Shown here: piece by piece, positions 28,365 to 36,085 of the stretch
Numbering within the stretch: the first letter of the stretch is position 1
How the letters are laid out: each line of letters begins with the position of its first letter
From: JAJPHT01 sp035526585
GTDB taxonomy: Archaea; Thermoplasmatota; SW-10-69-26; JACQPN01; JAJPHT01
Direction: 5' to 3'
Length of the DNA: 64,000 nucleotides
Assembly (NCBI GenBank): GCA_035526585.1
Contig: DATLCC010000102.1
Span: 5,387-69,386, forward strand
The notes under the pieces: model-generated
Database searches by the model: none
The model's input: only the letters and a program-made list of their open reading frames with translations
What the model was told of the DNA's origin: nothing
Translations under genes and position numbers: made by a program

Positions 28365-28779
28365 GATCAACGATGCTAAAGCTCGCGCTCTGAAGAGCGC
28401 TCGCGTCTTCGGTCGCAACGGAAGACAAGCCGCGTCGCAACGCGGCGGCGTCTTCTGGCAAGGATGACCGAGACGCTTCTTGGTCGTGCATGGGGCGAGC
28501 GGCACTCTTTTGCCCCACGGGCCCTCCGCGTGGCGGGTCTCAGAACCACGATGAACCACGCGCGGAAACCAGACACACCCCGTCACCCCCATCCTTGCCG
28601 CTGCAGCATCCCGAAATTTTCCCGCAGGAAAATTTCGGCCCGGACAACGATGGCCCCGGCATAGCGCGCGAAAGCCAGCTTCGCCACGGGGCCGTGCTTC
28701 GACCTCGCACGCCCCCCTTCTTGAACCCCCTTCCAAGCATTTATCCTCGGCCTGGGCTCGTGGCGACGCGATCCCTCTC
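28365..28779. other. Gene-free stretch with hairpins
   Basis: No convincing gene. It holds a 7-bp hairpin GCGCTCT/AGAGCGC at 28385-28400, the near-perfect palindrome at 28611-28638, and an ATTTATCC TATA box at 28739-28746 that serves the Lsm gene. Confidence 0.6.
28611..28638. promoter_or_regulatory. Perfect 12-bp palindrome, AT-rich core
   Basis: CCGAAATTTTCC and GGAAAATTTCGG are exact inverse complements around CGCA. The AT-rich core is conspicuous in this GC-rich genome. It could be a regulator site for the Lsm gene (about 140 bases downstream) or an RNA hairpin. Confidence 0.5.
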
Positions 28780-29175
28780 ATGTCGCTCATCCAGTCCAAG
28801 CTCAAGGGCCTCGTCGGCCAGGAGATCGTCGTCGTCATGGTGGACAACCGCGCCTTCCGCGGCACGCTCGTCGAGCACGACAGCGACACGATGATACTCC
28901 GCAACGTCGTCGAGGCGCTCCCGAACAACGCCGCCGGCTGGGAGGAGCCCACGGTCAGCACGGGCATCGTGCAGAAGGTCGTCACGTGGCACGGCACGTT
29001 CAGCCATGAGGACACGAGCGCGGGCGTCGTCAAGCTCAAGGATGCGATGATCCAGCTCGCGCACGTGCTGCGCATCTGGGAGTACAGCACGAAGAACCTG
29101 GCCAAGCCCGATCACGTCGAGATGACCGACGCGGGCCAGGTGCGCCCCGGCACGCGCGTGTCGAAGAAGATGTGA
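28780..29175 (+). CDS. Lsm/Sm-like RNA-binding protein
   Basis: 131 residues. The first ~90 match the Sm fold: LKGLVGQEIVVVMVDNRAF with GTLVEHDSDTMILRNVVEA is the Sm1 motif pattern, and GVVKLKDAMIQLAHVLRIW covers Sm2. An insertion between the two motifs and a charged C-terminal tail make it longer than the usual 70-80 residue archaeal Lsm proteins. Lsm rings bind U-rich RNA. An ATTTATCC box at 28739 lies about 35 bases before ATG. Confidence 0.75.
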   Translation: MSLIQSKLKGLVGQEIVVVMVDNRAFRGTLVEHDSDTMILRNVVEALPNNAAGWEEPTVSTGIVQKVVTWHGTFSHEDTSAGVVKLKDAMIQLAHVLRIWEYSTKNLAKPDHVEMTDAGQVRPGTRVSKKM

Positions 29176-29204
29176 CGACGCTTCGCGCCGTCGTCCTCAG
29201 CCGC

Positions 29205-31019
29205 TCACGCGCGCCGGCGTAGCCGGAGAGCGAGGCTCACCGTCATGGTCCCCGCGAGCGCGAGCACGAGCCACGGCGCGCGCGCGACGATCTCGAGGGG
29301 CGCCATGCCGTCCGCGCTCGCGGCGAAGCCGCCGCCCGCGGGGCGCGCGTGGACGCCGTGGCTTTCGGAGGCGACCTCGATGAGGCGCTCTTCGCGCACG
29401 GCGATCCCGCCGGCGAGCGTGTAGGGCGAGTAGGCGGCGGGCGAGCTCGCGATGACCTCGACATGATAGCTTCCGGGCGCGGCGGGCGCCGCGAGGTGGA
29501 GGCTCTGAGCGCCGGTGCGCGCGAAGGCGAGCGGCCCGTCGGGGCCGACGAGGCGCGCGTCGAAGCTGCCCTGGCCGGACCAGTTGAACCAGAGGTCGAC
29601 GCCCACCGCTCCCTGCGGCAGCTCGAGCGGGAGGCTCGCGGAGGCGGCTGGGGGGAGCCTGGGGGCGCTGCCTTCGAGGAGGATCTGCCCGGCCGCGGCG
29701 CCGAGGCTCCCTTCCTTGCGCACGGGCACGCGGCTCTCGATGACGATGCGGCGCTCGCCCGCCGAGACGTAGCTCGCCTCGGCGAGCGCGGCGGCGACGT
29801 CGAGCATGCCGTAGCCCGTGTCGTCGTCTGCGCCCGAGGCGCCAAGGTCGACCGCGGTGCGCTGGAGGAGGACCTGCACGTCGGCGGGTGTGAGCTCGGG
29901 GTGGGCGTCCAGGAGGAGCGCGGCCGCGCCGGCGACCTGGGGCGCCGCCATGCTCGTGCCGTTCATGACCGTGTAGTAGCGCTCCTCGTCCGTGCGCGGC
30001 GAGTCGGTGACGAGCACCGAGGCGCGCGCGGAGACGACCGCCGTGCCGGGCGCGACGACGTCCGGCTTCGTCCACGAGAGCTTCTGGCCGCGCCCGTCGA
30101 CCGCGGGGCCGCGCGACGAGTAGCTTTCGGGGCGCCCGGAGCCGCCCGCGGCGCCCACGGCGATGACGTTCGGGTTCATCGCTTCGGTCGTGAGCGTCGC
30201 GCCGCCTTCGCGACCGCGGTTGCCGGCGCTGAAGACGACGACGATCCCCTGCGCGACGAGCGCGTCGCTCGCGCGGATGACGGGATCCTCCGCGTCGTAG
30301 TGCGCGTCGTCCTTCTCGCGGCCCCACGAGTTGCTCACGACCTTGATATCGTACTTGTCCGCGTTCTCGGAGATCCAGGCGAACGCGCGCACGGCGTTCG
30401 TGGTGGTGAAGGAGTCGCTGATGTCGAGGCCCACGAGGCGCGCGTCGGGCGCGAGGCCGCGGTGGCGCGCGTTCGGACTGCCGGTGCCGTCGCCGGCGAC
30501 GATCCCGGCGACGTGCGTGCCGTGCCCGTCCGCGTCCCCCGCGTCGGCGGAGACCACGCCGCCACGGGAGATGCGGACGGAGGCGGACACGCGGCCCGCG
30601 AAGGCCGGATGAGAGGCATCGATGCCCGAGTCGACGAGCGCGACGGTCACGCTCGCGCCCGTGGGCCAGCCCTGCGCGCCCGCGGGCGCGTCGGCGTCGA
30701 CGAGCGTGCGCTCGCGTTCCATGGTGAGCGCGATCGGCTCCTCGTCGTACACGCCCTCGACGCCCGGGAGCGCGGCGAGGGAGGCGCGCGCGGAGGCGGG
30801 CGCCGCGACGAGCGCGACGCGCGCGAAGGGGAACGACTCGAGGACGCGCGCGCCGGGGGCAAGGAGCGCGCCGGCCGCGGGGGGAGCGCCGTCGAAGGAG
30901 AGGAGGAACGCGCCGGACGAGGGCTCGGGCGAGGGCGGGGGCGAGGGCGCGGGGACGGCGGCGGCGACTCCCGGGAGCGCGAGGACGAGGAGGAGAGTCG
31001 CTGCGAGGACGCGTCCCAT
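29205..31019 (-). CDS. Secreted S8 subtilisin-like protease with C-terminal membrane anchor
   Basis: 604 residues. Signal peptide (VLAATLLLVLALPGVAAA), an inhibitor-like prodomain (~30-105), then the catalytic triad: Asp in VALVDSGID, His in DGHGTHVAGIVAG and Ser in MNGTSMAAPQVAG, with the oxyanion Asn in FSAGNRG. A C-terminal beta domain and a final helix (APWLVLALAGTMTVSLAL) ending in RLRRRA would tether it to the membrane facing outward. It likely degrades or processes extracellular proteins. Confidence 0.92.
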   Translation of the reverse strand: MGRVLAATLLLVLALPGVAAAVPAPSPPPSPEPSSGAFLLSFDGAPPAAGALLAPGARVLESFPFARVALVAAPASARASLAALPGVEGVYDEEPIALTMERERTLVDADAPAGAQGWPTGASVTVALVDSGIDASHPAFAGRVSASVRISRGGVVSADAGDADGHGTHVAGIVAGDGTGSPNARHRGLAPDARLVGLDISDSFTTTNAVRAFAWISENADKYDIKVVSNSWGREKDDAHYDAEDPVIRASDALVAQGIVVVFSAGNRGREGGATLTTEAMNPNVIAVGAAGGSGRPESYSSRGPAVDGRGQKLSWTKPDVVAPGTAVVSARASVLVTDSPRTDEERYYTVMNGTSMAAPQVAGAAALLLDAHPELTPADVQVLLQRTAVDLGASGADDDTGYGMLDVAAALAEASYVSAGERRIVIESRVPVRKEGSLGAAAGQILLEGSAPRLPPAASASLPLELPQGAVGVDLWFNWSGQGSFDARLVGPDGPLAFARTGAQSLHLAAPAAPGSYHVEVIASSPAAYSPYTLAGGIAVREERLIEVASESHGVHARPAGGGFAASADGMAPLEIVARAPWLVLALAGTMTVSLALRLRRRA

Positions 31020-31193
31020 CGCCCCCCATGTATCTGGCCCGCGGCCATCAAGCGCTCATGGAGGAGACCTAGGTCCGCGGGAACAGTGGCCTGCCTCCCG
31101 GAAGGGGCGAGGGGACCTGGGCCGCTGAGCGTGATTGACGAAGCGGGGGGTCCACGGCGGGCACAAGAAGTCGATCTGCGAGATCGAAAAACG

Positions 31194-31213
31194 CTGGGGG
31201 GTAAACCCCCCAG
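31194..31213 (-). terminator. Terminator of the SRP RNA gene
   Basis: CTGGGGGG/CCCCCCAG around TTTA, followed on the minus strand by CG and five Ts (31187-31191). It starts about 30 bases past the predicted 3' end of the SRP RNA, a textbook position. Confidence 0.65.
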
Positions 31214-31241
31214 ACCCCCCTTCTTGGACGCGTACTTAGCG

Positions 31242-31556
31242 GGCACGGCGACCCCAGGTGGACGGTCAGCAGCGGACGGGAGTAGCCCCGGAACGTTCTC
31301 GACCCCGCGACCCCACGAACGTCCTTGGTCCACGGTGAGGCTGCTCGCTTCCGCGCCTGACCCGGTGCCCGTGGCAAAGCACCTCCAGTCCGCTTCCGCG
31401 GACGAAGAGTTTGCGCCCCGAACCACGAGGGACGAAGTCTCATTGTCGATTCCGGGCTCCCGGACGCCCTGGGCCGCCGCCCCGGGATGATCGGCTCGCG
31501 CATGAAGGCCGTGTCGCGTCACAGGGGAGGCCTAACCCCCCAGCCTAGCCGGTGCC
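31242..31556 (-). ncRNA. ffs: Archaeal signal recognition particle (7S) RNA
   Basis: Read on the minus strand, the 5' part has GGCTAGGCTGGGGGGTTAGG and then CTCCCCTGTG, very close to the start of known archaeal 7S RNAs. The S domain contains the SRP54-binding helix 8 pattern GGTCAGGC, GGAAG and GAGCAGCC (31334-31366). Ends GGCACCGGC and GCCGTGCC pair as helix 1, fixing a length near 315 bases. CATAGAC at 31582-31588 is a suitable TATA position. The RNA guides nascent membrane and secreted proteins with SRP19 and SRP54. Exact ends are estimates. Confidence 0.88.
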
Positions 31557-31620
31557 TATCGCCTCCGCGTCCTGGCGGAGTCTATGCCGACGAGGCGCGG
31601 ATGCGTGAAAAAGCTATGCC

Positions 31621-32802
31621 CTACGCAGCCCCGACGCCGCCCGCCATGTCGCCCGCGACGGGGCCGGCGTATTTGCGGAGGCGCTGCGCCACGATGGGCT
31701 CGCTCGTCTCGACCTTCGTCGCGAGGGTGAGGAAGAGCGGCTTGAGCTGGTCGGTGCGCGCGTAGAGGTGCGCGCTGCGGCCCTGGCGCGTCTCGTCGAC
31801 GAGCCCGGCCTCGCGCAGGCGGCGCAGGTGCCAGTTGATCGTGGTCGCGGTGACGCCGAGCTTCTCGGCGAGCGCCGCGCGGTACGTGCCCGGCGAGTCG
31901 ACGATCGCTTCGAAGAGCTTCGCCGCCTCCTCGTTCTTCACGAGGGGCAGGACCTTGCGCTCGCTCTCGCTGAACGCGCCGCCGTTCTTGTAATAGCAGA
32001 GCTTGTTGCCATCCGGCGTCATCACGATCATGCCGGCGCCCAGCAGGCGCTCGAGGTGGTACGTCGCCGTGCTGTACGAGACGCCGGCGGTGCGGCTGAT
32101 CTCGTGGACGCCGAGGCCCGGCGTGCCGCACACGCTGTCGAAGATGACCTTGCGCGTCTCGTTCTCGAGCGCGGCGTTCGGACGGATCCGGTGGTAGAGG
32201 AGGACGCCCAGACCGGCGAGCGCCGCGAGGGCGAAGCCGCCGCCCACGAGCGCGCCCATCGAAGGCAGCACGTGCGTCGGGCGCGGATCGAAGACCGCCG
32301 CCTGCTGCTCGACCTGCGGCGCGGGCGCCGGCGTCGCGCGGGGCGAGCCGAAATCGCCCGCGAAGCCGGGCGAGTCCGTGCGGCGCTCCAACGCGGGCGA
32401 GCCCGCGAGCGGCGCGCTGGGCGCGAGGCGCGGCGGGGCGGGGGCGGGATCGCGCAGCAGGATCCCGCGCATGAGGGGCGAGTCGTCGTCGATCGTGTCG
32501 TACGCGGCGAAGAGCGCGCCGTCGGGAAGGAGGATGAAGGTCGGGAGCTTGTCGATGCGCTCCGTGTCGGCGCTCAACGCCTCGGTCGCCGAGGCGAGGA
32601 TGCGCGCCGGCGCCGGCACCGTCTGCGCGGCCGCGAGCGGCGCGATGGGCTCCGGCGCGAGGCCGATGGCCGCGGTATGCGAATCCGAAAGCGCGGGCAC
32701 CACCGGCGGCGGCGCGAGGGGCCCTTGCAGAAGCGATACACCCGCCGCGAGACCCGTGAGCCCCGACAGCGCGACGACGGCGATGACAACGTACACCTTC
32801 AC
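31621..32802 (-). CDS. Membrane-tethered transcription regulator with two winged-helix domains
   Basis: 393 residues. An N-terminal helix (VYVVIAVVALSGLTGLAAGV), an Ala/Pro-rich outward segment (~25-180), a second helix (MGALVGGGFALAALAGLGVLL) and then two winged-helix domains: IFDSVCGTPGLGVHEISRTAGVSYSTATYHL (core GVHEISRTAGVSYSTATYHL) and FEAIVDSPGTYRAALAEKLGV with TTINWHLRRLREAGLV. This order suggests a one-component sensor that binds DNA while held at the membrane. Similar architectures occur in euryarchaea. Upstream DNA holds a palindrome at 32972. Confidence 0.82.
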   Translation of the reverse strand: MKVYVVIAVVALSGLTGLAAGVSLLQGPLAPPPVVPALSDSHTAAIGLAPEPIAPLAAAQTVPAPARILASATEALSADTERIDKLPTFILLPDGALFAAYDTIDDDSPLMRGILLRDPAPAPPRLAPSAPLAGSPALERRTDSPGFAGDFGSPRATPAPAPQVEQQAAVFDPRPTHVLPSMGALVGGGFALAALAGLGVLLYHRIRPNAALENETRKVIFDSVCGTPGLGVHEISRTAGVSYSTATYHLERLLGAGMIVMTPDGNKLCYYKNGGAFSESERKVLPLVKNEEAAKLFEAIVDSPGTYRAALAEKLGVTATTINWHLRRLREAGLVDETRQGRSAHLYARTDQLKPLFLTLATKVETSEPIVAQRLRKYAGPVAGDMAGGVGAA

Positions 32803-33108
32803 GGCCTGCCTCTCCTTGACACGGCCGTCCCTTTCGGAGATGATAACGGATAGGGTGTCACGAAGCGAAGGGAAAAGCGAACAGGGGAACGCGAGTGCGA
32901 CGTCACGACGAGGACGGGACGACCGCCGGCGCTGCGGACGAGGGCGGGGGCGGGGACGATGGCCGCTATTCTGTAACCGAATGGTTACACGCCGATGGGA
33001 GCCGCGCGCGTCGGAGTGCCCGTCGGCACCGGGTCCGCATCATCCCCGCCGTTGTCCGCAGGGCGCCCGGAAAGCCTGATATGAATCATCACAGGTGCGC
33101 GACCCACT
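32803..33108. other. Gene-free gap upstream of regulator and tRNA-Arg
   Basis: No gene seen. It contains the palindrome at 32972-32989 and, at 33078-33085, GATATGAA, which lies 24-31 bases before tRNA-Arg and is its likely TATA box. Confidence 0.6.
32972..32989. promoter_or_regulatory. Palindrome TGTAACC-GAAT-GGTTACA, possible operator, copy 2
   Basis: Seven-base perfect arms around GAAT. Seventeen of the bases match 18011-18027 in inverse orientation. It lies about 170 bases upstream of the membrane-tethered regulator gene and about 120 before tRNA-Arg. Confidence 0.45.
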
Positions 33109-33180
33109 GGGCTCGTAGGCTAGCGGATAGACTGGAGGCCTCCGAAGCCTTCGGCCCGGGTTCGAATCCCGGCGGGCCCG
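33109..33180 (+). tRNA. tRNA-Arg (CCG)
   Basis: 72 bases. Acceptor GGGCTCG/CGGGCCC with one G-T pair, anticodon arm GAGGC-CTCCGAA-GCCTT (anticodon CCG), T arm CCGGG-TTCGAAT-CCCGG, discriminator G. The D stem is weak, with a C-A mismatch at 12-23. CCA is not encoded. TATA-like GATATGAA sits 24-31 bases upstream. It decodes CGG. Confidence 0.9.
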
Positions 33181-33200
33181 CTTTCGCGCCAGAGGAACCC

Positions 33201-33219
33201 ACGCGGGTCCGCGTTGTTC
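33201..33219 (+). terminator. Repeated hairpin-T element, copy 2
   Basis: ACGCGGGTCCGCGTTGTTC, identical to 18080-18098, begins 20 bases after tRNA-Arg. The short stem with T-rich tail in this place favours a terminator. Confidence 0.45.
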
Positions 33220-33281
33220 CGTCCGACGCAGCACGGCGCAGACGGCACGGAAAGGAAAGGGCCTCGGCGGCCGAAAAATCA

Positions 33282-33354
33282 TGGACGCTGGGGGATTTGA
33301 ACCCCCGGCCTCGTCCTTGCGAAGGACGCGATCTACCAGCTGATCTAAGCGCCC
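33282..33354 (-). tRNA. tRNA-Ala (CGC)
   Basis: 73 bases on the minus strand. Acceptor GGGCGCT/AGCGTCC, D arm with AGCTGGTA, anticodon arm CGTCC-TTCGCAA-GGACG (anticodon CGC), T loop TTCAAAT, discriminator A. The G3-T70 pair, the universal alanine identity element, is present. CCA is not encoded. Confidence 0.93.
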
Positions 33355-33384
33355 GGTTCCAGCAGGATTTCCCTGTTGGTCTAC

Positions 33385-33423
33385 GGCGTGCTGCTGCACG
33401 CCGGATCCTCAGTTTTTCTGAGG
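33385..33423. other. Two adjacent hairpins between tRNA-Ala and a membrane protein gene
   Basis: GGCGTGC-TGCT-GCACGCC (33385-33402) and CCTCAG-TTTTT-CTGAGG (33407-33423) stand side by side in the divergent promoter region of tRNA-Ala and the 33455 gene. Both are perfect. Role unknown. Confidence 0.5.
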
Positions 33424-33454
33424 AGGCACGCTGCAAAGGGGGAACCCCTATTTG

Positions 33455-34219
33455 ATGGTTCGCGGCGGGCGCCAGGCTCTTGCACGGCGCGCGGCGTCGG
33501 TCGCCGTGGATCGGGACCGTCGTCTCGCGCTCGCCCTCCTCGCGGCCGGCGCGCTCGTGTTCGGCGCCGCGACCGTGTGGCTGCCGCGCCCGGTGAAGCT
33601 CGAGGAGTGGGACGGCGCGCCCCGCGCCGCGGTCGCGCGCGGGCCTGCGGTCGCGAGCTACGACGCGGCGAACGACACGACGTACGCGCTCTTCCTCTGC
33701 GGTCACGGGCGCTGCCCGGCCGCGCTGCGCGTGGAAGGCGACGCGCGCGCAAGCCTCGGCGGCGAGCGCACGTATCTTGCGGTGACGCATCGCGCGGAGG
33801 GCGCCGCCCCGATGCCCGCGCCCATCGCGCTCGCGGAGCCGCCAAGCGAGGTCACGTACGCGATGGCCGCGACGCTCGCGCCGCGCCCGCTCTGGGCCGC
33901 ACTCGTGGCGACGCCGCTCGCGGTGGGCCTCGTCGCCATGGGCGCGCTCGTCGCGTGGCGCGGGCGCGCGGTCGTCACATGGGGGCGCGTGGCGGCGGGT
34001 GGCGCGGGGGCGGCGCTCGGGGGCTTCGCGGCGAGCTTCCCCGGGGACGCGATCGTGTGGGGCTACCTGTGCGTGGCGCTCGCGGTGTCGCTCGCCCTCA
34101 TCGTGATGAGCGTGGATGCGTGGAAAAAGGCGCGAGCGGCTGCGGCATGGGCCGCGATCGCCATCGTCGCGATGCTGTGGTGGGCGCGCCCGTTCTTCCC
34201 GAGCCCGCCCAGCCTATAG
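33455..34219 (+). CDS. Hypothetical membrane protein
   Basis: 254 residues. An N-terminal helix (LALALLAAGALVFGAATVWL), an outward domain of ~90 residues with Cys in FLCGHGRCPAALR, then four more helices (LWAALVATPLAVGLVAMGALV onward) ending in WWARPFFPSPPSL. No family is recognised. The CxxxxxC pair could bind metal or form a disulfide. ATG 33455 follows a TTG that could also initiate. Confidence 0.65.
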   Translation: MVRGGRQALARRAASVAVDRDRRLALALLAAGALVFGAATVWLPRPVKLEEWDGAPRAAVARGPAVASYDAANDTTYALFLCGHGRCPAALRVEGDARASLGGERTYLAVTHRAEGAAPMPAPIALAEPPSEVTYAMAATLAPRPLWAALVATPLAVGLVAMGALVAWRGRAVVTWGRVAAGGAGAALGGFAASFPGDAIVWGYLCVALAVSLALIVMSVDAWKKARAAAAWAAIAIVAMLWWARPFFPSPPSL

Positions 34220-34259
34220 AGAAGCGCGCGCCGGGGCGCGGCGTCCTCCCCGGGGGAGT

Positions 34260-34529
34260 TCACTCCCACGGGTCGCTGAACTGCGAGGCCTGCGTCTTGC
34301 AGTAGCGGTAGAAGATCCAGCTCAGCGCCCCGACGACGAAGACGGCGTCGCGCATCATCGCCCAGAACGTCATGCTGTAGTTCGTGGCGTCGCGCTGCTC
34401 CCAGAAGCCCGCGACGTACGAGTCGCGCACGAGGACGACGAGGCTCACGGCGAAGATGCCGAGGACGAGGACGTCCAGGTAGAGCATGATCTTTCGAAAT
34501 TCCTTCTTCTCGAACCTGGCCGTCATCAT
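34260..34529 (-). CDS. Small two-helix membrane protein
   Basis: 89 residues from ATG 34529 (a second ATG follows at once). A charged N terminus (TARFEKKEFRK) leads into MLYLDVLVLGIFAVSLVVLV and a second helix MMRDAVFVVGALSWIFYRY, with a soluble tail KTQASQFSDPWE. No family is recognised. The frame extends to 34640 but the upstream part lies in the inverted repeat region. Confidence 0.6.
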   Translation of the reverse strand: MMTARFEKKEFRKIMLYLDVLVLGIFAVSLVVLVRDSYVAGFWEQRDATNYSMTFWAMMRDAVFVVGALSWIFYRYCKTQASQFSDPWE

Positions 34530-34607
34530 GGGGCATCCATCCGAGGCGCTGTCTAGCGGCAAGGGATGAAGCAAGTTCTGAAGTGGTTCGCAAGAAACGA
34601 GGTGTGT

Positions 34608-34734
34608 CGCCAAGGGCGCCATGGAGGCCAAGGCCGCCAAGCGGGGACTGGCGAAGCTCTCGCTCGTTGCGAAAAGAATGACAGAAAAGTGTGGGACGCG
34701 CTTGGCGCCCTGGCCCGCCTTGGCGCCCTTGGCG
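34608..34734. repeat. Long imperfect inverted repeat
   Basis: CGCCAAGGGCGCCA (34608-34621) is the exact inverse complement of TGGCGCCCTTGGCG (34721-34734), with further weaker pairing inside. The loop contains T-rich stretches on the minus strand (TTTTCTGTCATTCTTTTCG), which could end transcription of the ribosomal operon. Confidence 0.6.
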
Positions 34735-34742
34735 AGCGGCCT

Positions 34743-34940
34743 TCAGGCCGCCGCCTTCTTCATCTCGGTATAGCCGCAGTTGCCGCAGGAGACGCGGTTC
34801 TTGTGCTCCGCGAGGAACACGCCGGGGCCGCACTTCGGGCACGCCTTCTTCTTGCGGATGAGCTGGTTGCCCTTGACCTCGTAGAGGCCGCGCTTGCCGG
34901 CCGGGCCCTTCTTCTTCGGGGCTTCCTTTCCTTTTGCCAT
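34743..34940 (-). CDS. rps27ae: Ribosomal protein eS31 (S27Ae)
   Basis: 65 residues. A basic N terminus (AKGKEAPKKKGPAGKRG) and a zinc ribbon with CPKCGPG and CGNCGY. It is a small-subunit ribosomal protein; archaea lack the ubiquitin fusion seen in eukaryotes. It ends the operon behind eS24, 13 bases away, in the usual archaeal order. Confidence 0.95.
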   Translation of the reverse strand: MAKGKEAPKKKGPAGKRGLYEVKGNQLIRKKKACPKCGPGVFLAEHKNRVSCGNCGYTEMKKAAA

Positions 34941-34953
34941 GTTTCAGACCTCC

Positions 34954-35313
34954 TTACTTCCTCGCCTTCGGCGCGCCCTTCTTGGGAGCCGCGGCCGCCT
35001 GCACCTTCGCGACCTTCTTGGGCTTGAGCTCCTCGAGCTTGTTGCGCTTGAGGATGTAGTGGGGCTCGTTCTTCGCGAGCGCCTCCTGCGTGTCGTAGAC
35101 GCGCACGTAGCCGCGCGTGCTGCTGCGGCCGAACGCGCTCGCCATGCTGTCGACGACGACGTTGCCCTTCTTGCTGTTGAGCTGGCCCGCGATCTTCTCG
35201 CGGATGCCATCGCGCGTCGGGGTCTTCTCGCCCTGGTGGTGCACCTGGAAGCGCACCTCCCATCGGGAGAGGAGCGGGTTGTGCTTCTTCTCGATGATCT
35301 CGATGTCCATCAT
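34954..35313 (-). CDS. rps24e: Ribosomal protein eS24
   Basis: 119 residues. MDIEIIEKKHNPLLSRWEV is the family start, and THPTR-like TPTRDGIREKIA and RGYVRVYDTQEALAKNEP follow; a Lys/Ala-rich tail ends the protein. Component of the 30S subunit. ATG at 35313 overlaps the stop of the upstream dephospho-CoA kinase gene (ATGA). Confidence 0.95.
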   Translation of the reverse strand: MMDIEIIEKKHNPLLSRWEVRFQVHHQGEKTPTRDGIREKIAGQLNSKKGNVVVDSMASAFGRSSTRGYVRVYDTQEALAKNEPHYILKRNKLEELKPKKVAKVQAAAAPKKGAPKARK

Positions 35314-35816
35314 TTCACGTCCATTTTCTCGAGGATGTCCTTCGCGCGTTTCCGCACGACGGGAGTGACGATCACGACCACGACCCCCTCGTTGGGCTGG
35401 CCGTAGCAGACCGCGGCGCCCTCGGGCGCCAGGATCATGGCGGGGAGGGCCGCGAGGTCCTCTTCGCCGATGACAGTGATGAGGGTCGAGCCCTTGCCGC
35501 GGATCGCGGTGTCCATGACGGACAAAAGCTGGTGCGTGATCGCCGCGGCGGGGTTCTTGACCTCGACGCGCTTCACGCCGAACTCGGGCAGGTTCTGGAG
35601 CGCGCCTTCGACCTTTGCGCCCCGCTTCGTCACGCCATCGACGAGCATGAGCTTGGGCAGGACGCCCGCGTCGAGGAACATCTGCGTGACGACGTCGCCC
35701 ACCGCGATGATGGTGCGCCCGCTCGTCTTGCGAAGCGCCTCGCCCGTGTCGTGGACGGGGCCGAAAGGCTGCGCCAGCACGGGGCGCAGCGCGTGGGGAA
35801 GATGATAGCTTGTCAT
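35310..35816 (-). CDS. GTP-dependent dephospho-CoA kinase
   Basis: 168 residues from ATG 35816. It matches the DUF359 family: TIIAVGDVVTQMFLDAG, LVDGVTKRG, NPAAAITHQLLSVM, and VCYGQPNEGVVVV. The enzyme makes coenzyme A from dephospho-CoA using GTP, the last step of archaeal CoA synthesis. Location between Spt4 and eS24 is a familiar archaeal arrangement. The frame is open upstream to 35858, but the family begins near YHLPHALRPV. Confidence 0.9.
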   Translation of the reverse strand: MTSYHLPHALRPVLAQPFGPVHDTGEALRKTSGRTIIAVGDVVTQMFLDAGVLPKLMLVDGVTKRGAKVEGALQNLPEFGVKRVEVKNPAAAITHQLLSVMDTAIRGKGSTLITVIGEEDLAALPAMILAPEGAAVCYGQPNEGVVVVIVTPVVRKRAKDILEKMDVK

Positions 35817-35893
35817 GTGAAGCGGGGCTCCGTTCTGGCTCCCCCCTCGGCCAGGCACGTCAACAAGGGGAGCGGGAGTTCAGTTCTGTTCTT

Positions 35894-36079
35894 TCAGCGC
35901 ACCTTCAGGGCGTACTTTCCGGGGCGGTCGATCTGCATCTTCTTCGCGACCATGCTGTGGTCCGCGTCGGTCACGACGACGAAGCCGTTCCAGTCCTTGG
36001 AGAGGTTCGTGCCGTTGCAGGCAGGGCACTTGTCGCCCTCTTCGATGATGTAGTGGCAGTCGCGGCAGGCCTTCGTCAT
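35894..36079 (-). CDS. spt4: Transcription elongation factor Spt4
   Basis: 61 residues with a zinc ribbon: CRDCHYI and CPACNGTNLSKDWNGFVVV. It pairs with Spt5 to clamp RNA polymerase. It follows Rpo7 by 6 bases, as in most euryarchaea. An 80-base gap separates it from the CoA kinase. Confidence 0.95.
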   Translation of the reverse strand: MTKACRDCHYIIEEGDKCPACNGTNLSKDWNGFVVVTDADHSMVAKKMQIDRPGKYALKVR

Positions 36080-36085
36080 GCGGGC

